This document shows positions 30,725 through 38,486 of a stretch of DNA of 64,000 bases, in pieces. Below the pieces are notes generated by a model. The model was not told the origin of the DNA. It did no database searches and was given only the letters and a program-made list of their open reading frames with translations. The position numbers and the translations under genes are program-made. The first letter of the stretch is position 1; the number at the start of each line of letters is the position of its first letter. The DNA comes from VRUE01 sp963703235 (GTDB lineage Bacteria > Actinomycetota > Thermoleophilia > Solirubrobacterales > 70-9): NCBI GenBank assembly GCA_963703235.1, contig OY969802.1, positions 1,240,001-1,304,000 on the forward strand. Direction: 5' to 3'.

Positions 30725-30798
30725 TCGCCTGGCAAGGACGCAGGGAGCGTGGCGTGCTCTGCACGCGAGCGACCGAGGACGCCGCCAGGCGACTATTT
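30719..30798. repeat. Palindromic element B (convergent-gene element family)
   Basis: 15-bp perfect outer arms (30719-30733 and 30784-30798) hold the stop codons of both neighbours, TAG of the GH63-like gene and TAG of infA. Inside are the blocks AAGGACGCAGGGAGCG and CGAGCGACCGAGGACGCC, and a central hairpin GCGTGC-TCT-GCACGC. The blocks match elements A and C, in inverted reading. A bidirectional terminator is the simplest reading. Confidence 0.7.
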
Positions 30799-31011
30799 GT
30801 AGCGGTAGGTGATCCGACCGCGGTCTAGGTCGTAGGGAGACAGCTCGATCTTCACCCGGTCGCCGGGGAGGATGCGGATGTAGTGGCGGCGCATCTTGCC
30901 CGAGATGTGGCCGAGAACCTCGTGGTCGTTGTCGAGTTTGACCCTGAACATCGTGTTGGGGAGGGCCTCGGTGATCTCGCCCTCCATCTCGATCTTCTCC
31001 TCTTTCCCCAT
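30793..31011 (-). CDS. infA: Translation initiation factor IF-1
   Basis: 72 residues from ATG 31011, exactly the normal size. OB fold: MGKEEKIEMEGEITEALPN, FRVKLDNDHEVLGHISGKMR and RILPGDRVKIELSPYDL. It binds the A site of the 30S subunit. In many actinobacteria infA sits with rpmJ and rpsM; here it is alone behind a CCA-transferase gene. A longer frame to 31056 is possible but would be non-standard. Confidence 0.97.
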   Translation of the reverse strand: MGKEEKIEMEGEITEALPNTMFRVKLDNDHEVLGHISGKMRRHYIRILPGDRVKIELSPYDLDRGRITYRYK

Positions 31012-31048
31012 GCGACGGGCAGCGTATCTCAAGGATCGGAGCGCGGCG

Positions 31049-32485
31049 TCAGCCACGCAGCCGCCGGGCCCGCTCGATCGCCTCCTCGCGGCTGCCGACC
31101 TCGCCTGCGTACTGGGCCGCCTCCAGCTCGGCCAGCAGCTCGCCCAGCTCGACCCCCGGCGTCATTCCCAGCTCCGCGGCCAGCTCGCCGCCGCGCACGA
31201 GCGGCTCGGGCGGCCCGTCGCGACGCCAGTCGAGCGCCGCCGCCAGCATTTCCCGCGCCAGCGACAGGTGCGCCTCGATCGCCTCCTCGGTGGCGAAGGG
31301 ACCGCCGCCGCGCGCCGAGAGACGGTCGGCGACCGTGAGCAGGGTGACGTCGGCCGCGACCGGTTCGGTCGCCCGCAGGTACTCGTGGATGCGGCGCCGC
31401 GGCAAAGGCGCCTCGTGGACGAGGAAACCGAGCCTCAAGTGGTGCAAGGTCAGCCCCCGCAAATGCTCCATCAGGGCTCGGCTGGAGCGCAGGCGGCGGC
31501 AGATCCCGGCGACGATCTCCGCCCCCTCGCTGTCGTGGCCGATGAAGGTGACGTAGCCGTCGCGCTCGCCGCGGGTCGCCGGCTTGCCGATGTCGTGCAG
31601 GAGGGCGCCGAAGCGAAGTGCGGTGCCGCGGGTCATCTCGTCCGCGAGCGGCTCGTCGAGCAGTTCGCGCGCCTCGGCGGCGCGATCGCCGGCGAAGCGC
31701 TCCAGGTCGGCCTCGACCTCGAGCGTCCGCTCCAGGACCGCAAGCGTGTGCCCGTGCACGTCGAGATGGTGGTTGGGTCCCTGCTCGACCCCCCGCAGCG
31801 TCTCCAGCTCCGGCAGGACGATCGCGGTGAGGCCCAGCTCGTCGAGCAGCGCCAGGCCGCGCAATGGGTCGGGGCCGCCGAGCAGGCGGCGCAGCTCCGC
31901 CAGCTGCCGCTCGCCGGCTGGCTCCGCCGCGCGGGAGGCCTCTGCTCGCGCAAGCGCGACGGTGCCGGAATCGACCTCGAGGCCAAGGTCGGCAGCGAGG
32001 CGCGCGGCCCGCAGCAGGCGCAGGGGGTCCGCCGCGAAGCTGCCCTTCCCGACGGCGCGCAGAACCTTACGCTCGAGGTCGACGAGGCCGCCATGGGGAT
32101 CGACCGGTTCGCGGCCGCCAAGCGGGACTGCGATGGCGCCGAGGGTGAAGTCCCGCGCCGCAAGATCGGCCTCGATCGTCTCGCCCCGCAGCGCCGTCAG
32201 ATCGACCTGCCAGGAGCGGTCGGCCGCGACCGTGCGCCAGGTGGCGAACTCGGCCGAGAGCTGGAACGAATGGCCGCCCGCGGCGCGGGCGATCGCCTTG
32301 GCGGCTGTCGCAGGGTCGCCGGCGACGGCGAGGTCGAGATCGGTCACCTCGGCGCCGAGGGCGGCGTCGCGCACGGCGCCGCCGACGATCCATATCCCCT
32401 CTTCGCCTGCCAGCGCTTCTCGCGAAAGGGCGACGATCGGCGCGGCGGCGAGGCGCTCGGCGAGGCTCGTCTCGGCCGCGCTCAT
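31049..32485 (-). CDS. tRNA nucleotidyltransferase/poly(A) polymerase family with HD domain
   Basis: 478 residues from ATG 32485. Class II nucleotidyltransferase head: VGGAVRDAALGAEVTDLDLAV (GGxxRD and DxD), then RDFTLGAIAVPL and DPLRLLRAARLAADL. An HD phosphohydrolase domain follows (GALLHDIGKPATRG with HD, HHLRLGF). It adds or repairs the CCA end of tRNA, or adds poly(A). The first 4 nt overlap alr (ATGA). Confidence 0.9.
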   Translation of the reverse strand: MSAAETSLAERLAAAPIVALSREALAGEEGIWIVGGAVRDAALGAEVTDLDLAVAGDPATAAKAIARAAGGHSFQLSAEFATWRTVAADRSWQVDLTALRGETIEADLAARDFTLGAIAVPLGGREPVDPHGGLVDLERKVLRAVGKGSFAADPLRLLRAARLAADLGLEVDSGTVALARAEASRAAEPAGERQLAELRRLLGGPDPLRGLALLDELGLTAIVLPELETLRGVEQGPNHHLDVHGHTLAVLERTLEVEADLERFAGDRAAEARELLDEPLADEMTRGTALRFGALLHDIGKPATRGERDGYVTFIGHDSEGAEIVAGICRRLRSSRALMEHLRGLTLHHLRLGFLVHEAPLPRRRIHEYLRATEPVAADVTLLTVADRLSARGGGPFATEEAIEAHLSLAREMLAAALDWRRDGPPEPLVRGGELAAELGMTPGVELGELLAELEAAQYAGEVGSREEAIERARRLRG

Positions 32486-33591
32486 ACGCTTTCGCGCGGG
32501 ACCCTGGCCGAGATCCCGCAGGTGATCTCGTAGTTGATCGTCCCCAGGCGAGCCGCCAGCTCCTCGGCGAGGATCGACTCCTCCCCCTGCGATCCGATCA
32601 GCACCGCCTCGGCGCCCGGCTCGACCTCGGTGTTGGGACCGAGGTCGATCGTCACGTTGTCCATCGAGACCGTGCCCACCAGTGGGCGGCGACGGCCGCC
32701 GACCAGCACTTCGGCGTTGTTGGAGAGGCCGCGTCGCACGCCGTCGCCGTAACCGAGCGGCAACACGCCGACCCAGGTCTCGGCGCTGGCGCGCCAGGTC
32801 TGCCCGTAACCGGCGCTGTCGCCGGGCTGAAAGCGCTTGACGTCGGCGACGTAGGAGCGGAGCGAGAGCGCCGGGATCAGCCCGCGCTCGGCGGGATCGC
32901 CCTGGAAGGGATCGAGCCCGTAGACGGCGACGCCGCAGCGGGCCATGTCGAAGTGAGCGCGGCGGTCGCGGAAGACCGCGGCGCTGTTGGCGGCGTGGAC
33001 GACGACCTGCGGAAGCTCGGCCTTGGCCGCCTTGGCCACTGCCTCGAAGCGGCCGAGCTGCTTCTCGAAGAACGGCGCGTCGCGTTCGTCGGCGGTCGCG
33101 AAGTGGGTCCAGAGGCCGGCCGGCTCCAGATCGGGGCTCGCAGCGCACCCCCTCAGCAGCGCAATGACCTCGTCGCCGTCGCGACTGCCGAGCCGGCCCA
33201 TGCCGCTGTCGTGCTTGACGTGGACACGGGCGGGCCGACCCTGCGCCCGGGCTCGGGCGGCGACCAGCTCGAGAAATCCCGCCCGCCAAACGGCGATCTC
33301 CGAGCCGGCGGCCAGCGCGACGTCCAGCTCCTGAGGGGAAAGCGCCCCCATCGTCAGCAATGGGATGTGCGGCAGTCGCCGGCCGATCCCTTCGGCCTCG
33401 GCGGCGGTCGCCACCGCCAGCCTGGTGGCGCCGCCCGCAAGGGCCGCGTTGGCGCAAACGTCGGCCCCGTGCCCGTAGCCGTCGGCCTTGACCACCGCGC
33501 AGAGCTCGCTTCCCTCCCCCAGCTCCTCCGCCAGACGGGCGCAGTTGCGCTCCACCGCACTGGTGTCGACCCGGGCGACCGCCCGCACCAT
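32482..33591 (-). CDS. alr: Alanine racemase
   Basis: 369 residues. PLP lysine in AVVKADGYGHGADV (K35), N-terminal RVDTSAVERNCARL, and C-terminal catalytic region GDSAGYGQTWRA, then GYGDGVRRGLSN. Makes D-alanine for peptidoglycan. Overlaps the CCA-transferase gene and follows a CBS protein by 2 nt, in the leftward operon nnr-CBS-alr-cca. Confidence 0.96.
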   Translation of the reverse strand: MVRAVARVDTSAVERNCARLAEELGEGSELCAVVKADGYGHGADVCANAALAGGATRLAVATAAEAEGIGRRLPHIPLLTMGALSPQELDVALAAGSEIAVWRAGFLELVAARARAQGRPARVHVKHDSGMGRLGSRDGDEVIALLRGCAASPDLEPAGLWTHFATADERDAPFFEKQLGRFEAVAKAAKAELPQVVVHAANSAAVFRDRRAHFDMARCGVAVYGLDPFQGDPAERGLIPALSLRSYVADVKRFQPGDSAGYGQTWRASAETWVGVLPLGYGDGVRRGLSNNAEVLVGGRRRPLVGTVSMDNVTIDLGPNTEVEPGAEAVLIGSQGEESILAEELAARLGTINYEITCGISARVPRESV

Positions 33592-33593
33592 GG

Positions 33594-34052
33594 CTACTCG
33601 ACGAGCGCCGCGAGCGCGTCGGCCCGCGTGACCAAGCCGGCGAGGCGCCCCTCGCCGTCGACCACGGGGAGATGGTTGTGGTGCTTCTCGGCAATCGTCC
33701 TCGCCACCGTCTCGGCGCTGGCGTAGTCGTGCACGACGACCGGATCGGCGGTCATCAGCTCGGACACCTTCGTGGCGAAGGCCTTATCGAGGCGCTCCTC
33801 GAACCCCTTCATCGAGCCGACGAAGACGATCCCGCCCATGATGTTGAGGTAGTGGGGCAAGTGCAGGTCCGCTTCCTCTTCGCTTAGGACCAGGTCGGAC
33901 TCGCTGACGATGCCGACCACGCGCCGTTCGTCGTCGACGACGGGGATCGCGCCCTTGTCGGTCTTGGCGAGCAGCTCGATCGCGCTACGGGCGTCGGCCT
34001 CGGTGGAGACGGCCGGCACTCCGGCGTCCATGATCTCGGCGGCGGTCTTCAT
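33594..34052 (-). CDS. CBS-domain-pair protein
   Basis: 152 residues, two CBS modules: VPAVSTEADARSAIELLAKTD with GIVSESDLVLS, and DPVVVHDYASAETVARTIAE with HLPVVDGEGRLAGLVTRAD. A ligand-binding sensor of adenine nucleotides. Sits between nnr and alr with 12- and 2-nt gaps, so it is co-transcribed with cell-wall and metabolite-repair genes. Confidence 0.88.
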   Translation of the reverse strand: MKTAAEIMDAGVPAVSTEADARSAIELLAKTDKGAIPVVDDERRVVGIVSESDLVLSEEEADLHLPHYLNIMGGIVFVGSMKGFEERLDKAFATKVSELMTADPVVVHDYASAETVARTIAEKHHNHLPVVDGEGRLAGLVTRADALAALVE

Positions 34053-34064
34053 CCGTTCGCGAGG

Positions 34065-35585
34065 TTATTCGACCGGCAAGTCGGGACGGAGTCCCGACGG
34101 GATCGAGTCGATCACGTCGGTTGCGATCACCGACTCGGCGGCGCCGACCCGCCTGGCGGCGTCGCGACCGGCTCGGGCGTGGGCCAGAACCGCCGCGCAG
34201 GCCGCCGTGAACGGCTCGAGACCACGGGCGAGCAGGGCGGCGGCGATGCCGGAGAGGACATCGCCGGTGCCGGCGGTCGCAAGCGCCGGCACCGAGACCG
34301 CGTTGACCGCGACCCGCTCGCCGTCGGTGACGATCGTGTCGTCGCCCTTGAGGACCAGCACGGCGTCCGCCGCGCGTGCCGCCTCACGTGCGGCGGCGAG
34401 GCGACGCTCGGCTACCTCCTCGGCGGGCCGCTCGAGCAGGCGGCCCAGCTCACCCGCGTGCGGGGTGAGGATCGTCGGCGCCGTGCGGGCGGCGATCGAG
34501 TCGAGCCTGCCCCCGAACGCGTTGAGCCCGTCAGCGTCGATCACCAGCGGCGCCTCGATCGCGGCGACCACCTCGCGTGCCAGCTCGACCGCGCCGGGGT
34601 CGCGGCCGAGACCCGGGCCGAGGACACCGGCGGCGGCCCGCTCGAAGGTGCGCAGCAGCGGCTTGGCGGAGGCGGGCGCCAGGCAGCCGTCGCCGCCGGG
34701 ACAGCCGACCGACATCACCTCCGGTTGCGCTGCCTCGAAGATCGCCTCCAGCTCGGCCGGCACCGCCACCGTCGCGTAGCCGGCACCGGCCCGGATCGCG
34801 GCCTGCGAGCACATCCGCACCGCCCCGGTCAGTCCGCGCGAGCCGCCGGCGATCGCCACCTGGCCGGAGCTGAACTTGGTCGAACGAGGACCGCGGCGTG
34901 GCGCGAGCGCCAGCACCGATGCGTCGATCTCGCCCGCAGCGGGCTCCGCCGGGGCCCGTGCGGGAATCCCGATCGGGACCACGCGGAGCTCGCCCGTGTG
35001 CCACTTGCCGGGCGCGATGCGATGCCCGAGCTTCGCCGCGTGGAAGCTGACGGTGAGGTCGGCTTCGACCGCCACCCCCGCGACCCCCCCGGTCGACGCA
35101 TCGACGCCGGAGGCGACGTCGCAGGCGATCGTCGGCGCCTCGCACTGGTTGATCGCCGCAATCGCCGCCGCGGCGGGATCGCGTGCGGCGCCGGCAAAGC
35201 CGGTACCGAAGATCGCGTCGACGACGGTGCCGGAACCCACCAGCCGGGGACCGAGATCGCCGTCCACGTGCTCGCCCCCGAAGCGCTCGAGGTTGGCGAC
35301 CGCGTCCCCGCTCGACTCCTCCGCCGGCCAGAGCAGCAGCGCCTCGACCTCGAAGCCGGCCTCGGCCAGGTAGCGCGCCGCGACCAGCCCGTCGCCGCCG
35401 TTGTTCCCCTTGCCGCAGACGACCCGCACCGGCCCCTGCGGGTGCAGCTCGCCGACCGCCTCGGCAACGGCCCGTCCGGCTGCCTCCATCAACTCCAACG
35501 ACGGCACCCCCATCTCCTCGATCGCCCAACGATCGACCGCCCGCATCGCATCGGCGTCGTAAAGCGGCTTTAACCAGGACTCCAT
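34065..35585 (-). CDS. nnr: Bifunctional NAD(P)H-hydrate epimerase/dehydratase
   Basis: 506 residues. N-terminal YjeF_N epimerase domain (VCGKGNNGGDGLVAARYLAEAG, IFGTGFAGAARDP) and C-terminal carbohydrate-kinase-like NAD(P)H-hydrate dehydratase with the anion-hole motif ATAGTGDVLSGIAAALLARG. It repairs hydrated NADH and NADPH. Start ATG 35585, with no gene overlap upstream because the Fic operator region follows. Confidence 0.95.
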   Translation of the reverse strand: MESWLKPLYDADAMRAVDRWAIEEMGVPSLELMEAAGRAVAEAVGELHPQGPVRVVCGKGNNGGDGLVAARYLAEAGFEVEALLLWPAEESSGDAVANLERFGGEHVDGDLGPRLVGSGTVVDAIFGTGFAGAARDPAAAAIAAINQCEAPTIACDVASGVDASTGGVAGVAVEADLTVSFHAAKLGHRIAPGKWHTGELRVVPIGIPARAPAEPAAGEIDASVLALAPRRGPRSTKFSSGQVAIAGGSRGLTGAVRMCSQAAIRAGAGYATVAVPAELEAIFEAAQPEVMSVGCPGGDGCLAPASAKPLLRTFERAAAGVLGPGLGRDPGAVELAREVVAAIEAPLVIDADGLNAFGGRLDSIAARTAPTILTPHAGELGRLLERPAEEVAERRLAAAREAARAADAVLVLKGDDTIVTDGERVAVNAVSVPALATAGTGDVLSGIAAALLARGLEPFTAACAAVLAHARAGRDAARRVGAAESVIATDVIDSIPSGLRPDLPVE

Positions 35586-35690
35586 CTACTGCGCAGCTTA
35601 TCCTCGGCCTCCCGCGCGAACCCACCGATAACTTGGAAAATGGCTGCCGGTAACTCGGGAAATCCCTGCAAAAAAACGCAATGAGGCTTT

Positions 35691-35741
35691 GATATTTACA
35701 AAATGTCATGACTCGCCAAGCCATGATACTTTGTAAATATC
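35691..35741 (+). promoter_or_regulatory. 20-bp imperfect operator directly before the Fic gene
   Basis: Arms 35691-35710 and 35722-35741 pair over 18 of 20 bases (GATATTTACAAA and TTTGTAAATATC at the ends) with an 11-nt centre. The second arm ends at the base before ATG 35742. A second palindrome, CATGATA...TATCATG, spans into the start codon. There is no room for a Shine-Dalgarno sequence, so the mRNA may be leaderless. Repressor, possibly the Fic protein itself through its winged helix, is inferred. Confidence 0.6.
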
Positions 35742-36911
35742 ATGATCTTTCGACCCCCCGATCTTCGCGACGACGAGCGGGACGTCCTCTCCCTAATCGC
35801 GGACCTCCGCAAGGAGCTCGAGGACCGGGTGGCCGAGCCACGTCGCTGGGCCGGAACCCTGAGGAAGATGACCTTCGCACGGGCGGTACAGGGCTCCAAC
35901 AGCATCGAGGGCTACAACGCCTCGCTCGATGATGTCGTCGCAGCCGTTGAGGGCGAGCCCACGCTGGAGGCCAACGAGGAGACCCAGCTTGCCTTGGCTG
36001 GTTACCGAGACGCAATGACCTACGTGCTGCAAATAGCCGGCGATGACGGACTCGGTGTGGACGAAGGCCTGCTCAAGAGCTTGCACTTCATGATGATCAA
36101 GCACGATCTGAGAAAGAACCCAGGTCAGTGGCGTCCGAGTGCCATCTACGTCCAGAAGGAAAACGGGGAGACGGTCTACGAGGGTCCGCCAAGCGAGGAT
36201 GTTCCACCCTTGATCGGGGAGATGCTCCACGAGCTTCGTCGCGATGAGAGCCCAGTCTTGGTCAGAGCCGCGATGGCCCATCTGAATCTGGTCCTGATTC
36301 ACCCCTTCAGCGACGGAAACGGCCGCATGGCTCGATGCCTTCAGACGCTGGTACTGGCACGAGACCGAGTGCTGGCCCCGATCTTTTCGAGCATCGAGGA
36401 GTTCCTAGGACGCAACACGCAGTCCTATTACGAGGTACTTGCAGACGTTGGTGCAGGCTCATGGCATCCAGATCGCGATGCGCGACCTTGGATTCGATTC
36501 TGCCTTCGCGCTCATTTCCTGCAGATCCGAACCACGCAGCGCCGGCGAGCCGAGATAGAGGAGCTGTCAAATGGCTGCGTGGCGTTGGCCGAACGACACG
36601 CCCTGCCCGAACGATGCGCCGCCGCACTTGTGGACACCGCTTATGGCCTGCGAATCCGCCGGCAGAGCTATCAGACCGCGGGCAAGGAAATGACCGGCGA
36701 GGAGATCAGCGATCAAAGTGCGTCACGCGACCTGAAGGCGATGGTAGACCTCGGTCTGCTGCTGCCGGTTGGGGAGCGTCGCGCCCGCTACTACCTGGCA
36801 GGAAAAGCGGCAAGAGGGCTGCGGGCGGGAATTCGCGCGAAGCGGCCGCCAAGAGGAGTGGACGATCCATTCCGCATCGTTCGAGAGCGCCGTCAGCTCA
36901 GCTTGACCTGA
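35742..36911 (+). CDS. Fic-family AMP-transferase (class II, self-inhibited)
   Basis: 389 residues. Fic motif HPFSDGNGRMARCLQTLVLAR (catalytic His) and the upstream inhibitory helix GSNSIEGYN with S-x3-E-G, so class II. C-terminal winged-helix region (ISDQSASRDLKAMVDLGLLLPVGERRARYY) suggests DNA binding. Fic proteins AMPylate or otherwise modify target proteins; target unknown. Located between glmS-DUF3352 and nnr, which are often close in actinobacteria, so it seems a later insertion. Lower GC in its promoter. Confidence 0.88.
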   Translation: MIFRPPDLRDDERDVLSLIADLRKELEDRVAEPRRWAGTLRKMTFARAVQGSNSIEGYNASLDDVVAAVEGEPTLEANEETQLALAGYRDAMTYVLQIAGDDGLGVDEGLLKSLHFMMIKHDLRKNPGQWRPSAIYVQKENGETVYEGPPSEDVPPLIGEMLHELRRDESPVLVRAAMAHLNLVLIHPFSDGNGRMARCLQTLVLARDRVLAPIFSSIEEFLGRNTQSYYEVLADVGAGSWHPDRDARPWIRFCLRAHFLQIRTTQRRRAEIEELSNGCVALAERHALPERCAAALVDTAYGLRIRRQSYQTAGKEMTGEEISDQSASRDLKAMVDLGLLLPVGERRARYYLAGKAARGLRAGIRAKRPPRGVDDPFRIVRERRQLSLT

Positions 36912-36918
36912 CTACGCG

Positions 36919-38463
36919 CTACTCGACGCCGACGATCAGCTTCGCCGTCGTCAGCTCGCCTTCGCTGGCCGAGCCGAGGGCGAGGAACTCGATGCTGCGC
37001 AGGTAGCGCTTCGCCTCTTCGAAGCCCTCGTCGGAGGGCGAGATCAGCGAGTCGGCAAGGCGCAGCGCCGCTGGGCCGTCGGCGAAGCCGCTGATCGGGG
37101 TGTCGCCCAGGGCGGAGACAGCGGACTTGTAGGCAGCGGAGTCGGAGAGGGTTCTGCCCGAACCTGCGGCGAGCCCGGTCAGCGTCGCCGGCAGGCCGTA
37201 GCCGATCGCGAGCCGGCCCTCCTCGGCGGCAATCACGAGCGGCTTGTCGCCGAGGTCCTCGCTGCGGACCGAGAAGCCATTGGCTTTCCCGCTCAGGGCC
37301 GTGACCCCCTCGACGTCGACCTGGCGCAGCAGTTTGCCGATGTTGGCGACGGCTTCCGTCGCGCCGGGGCCTTCGGTGTTCAGCACCAGGGCCCCGCCGA
37401 GGCTGCTCTCGCTGTTGCCGACCGCGAACACGCCCCCGTCCTGCAGCGAACCGGCCAGCTTGTCGAGATCGATCCCCAGCTGCTTCAGGCCTTTCTTCAA
37501 CTGGTTCGGCGGAACCGCGTCGGGGATGCCTTCTTTGTCGAGGGCGTCGAGCGCTTCGCCGATCTGGTTGCCGAAACCGGAGACCGCAACCGCCGCGAAG
37601 GAGTCTGCAGGAAGCGAGCCAAGCAGCTCCGAAGCGTCGCCGGTCGGCGCTTCCTCGCCGCCGAGGTCGCTGCTCAGGTCGACTTCGACCAGATCGCTGC
37701 CCGGCGTCGCACTGGCCACCGCCGTCGCGTCGCTGGGATCGATGCCGGCGTTGGCGAGGATTTCGCGTGCCTGCGGGTCGATCGTGTCGCCCGATTGCTC
37801 GATGACGCCACCGATGTCGACGTAGACGTCGACGAGGCTGCCCTCCGAGGCCGCCTCGAAGGCGCTCTCGAAGCGCTCTTCGTCGCCGAGCGATTCGCCG
37901 TCGGACGCGTCGACAGCCTCTTTGAAGGCCTGCTCGTCTTCGGCCAGAAGAAGGAAGTCGCCGAGGACGCCGACCGCCTGCTCCTCCTCGCCGCCGACCC
38001 TGAAGTCGACCCCCTCGTAGGAGACGTCCCGGTAGGGGTCTTCGCCGGTCTCGGTCTGCGTGTCGATGAGCTCCTGCGTGGCGTCGGTGTCGGTCGACTC
38101 GACGGCGAGGACGAAGTTGGCGGGATCGCCGTCCTCGAGGTCTTTGAAGGCGAGCGACGCCCGCTCGCCCAGCCAGGGCTCTACTTCCGTCGCGTAGTCG
38201 AACGGCTCGCCGTCGTCGAGGGCCGATTCTTCGAGCTCTTCGACGACCAGGTCTCCAAGGTTGTCGACCCCGGCGACGGTCTGGGCGATCGCGTCGACGT
38301 CCGTCTTCAACGAGCCCGTCGGTCGCAGCGTGGCCTCCATGTAGACCAGCGAGCCAGGCGGCGCGAAGCCCGCCAGGTCCGAACTGGAGGAGGAGCCGCC
38401 GCCGCAGCCGCCGAGCAAGGCGAGCGCGGCAAGAAGCGAGGTGGCCGGGAGGAGGCGCCTCAT
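36919..38463 (-). CDS. DUF3352-like lipoprotein
   Basis: 514 residues. Signal peptide with lipobox ALALLGGCGG, then GFAPPGSLVYMEATLRPTG, the usual start of DUF3352 proteins, followed by repeated Gly/Ala/Asp-rich segments (for example DPANFVLAVESTDTDATQELI). Anchored outside the membrane; molecular role unknown. It converges on the Fic gene with a 7-nt gap. It lies 23 nt after the glmS stop, so it is probably in that operon. Confidence 0.8.
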   Translation of the reverse strand: MRRLLPATSLLAALALLGGCGGGSSSSSDLAGFAPPGSLVYMEATLRPTGSLKTDVDAIAQTVAGVDNLGDLVVEELEESALDDGEPFDYATEVEPWLGERASLAFKDLEDGDPANFVLAVESTDTDATQELIDTQTETGEDPYRDVSYEGVDFRVGGEEEQAVGVLGDFLLLAEDEQAFKEAVDASDGESLGDEERFESAFEAASEGSLVDVYVDIGGVIEQSGDTIDPQAREILANAGIDPSDATAVASATPGSDLVEVDLSSDLGGEEAPTGDASELLGSLPADSFAAVAVSGFGNQIGEALDALDKEGIPDAVPPNQLKKGLKQLGIDLDKLAGSLQDGGVFAVGNSESSLGGALVLNTEGPGATEAVANIGKLLRQVDVEGVTALSGKANGFSVRSEDLGDKPLVIAAEEGRLAIGYGLPATLTGLAAGSGRTLSDSAAYKSAVSALGDTPISGFADGPAALRLADSLISPSDEGFEEAKRYLRSIEFLALGSASEGELTTAKLIVGVE

Positions 38464-38486
38464 TCGGCGGGCATCCTACCCATCCG

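Noticed and set aside
36335..37006. 223-aa frame overlapping the Fic gene end and DUF3352 gene
   Set aside because: It is out of frame with the Fic motif and has no domain.
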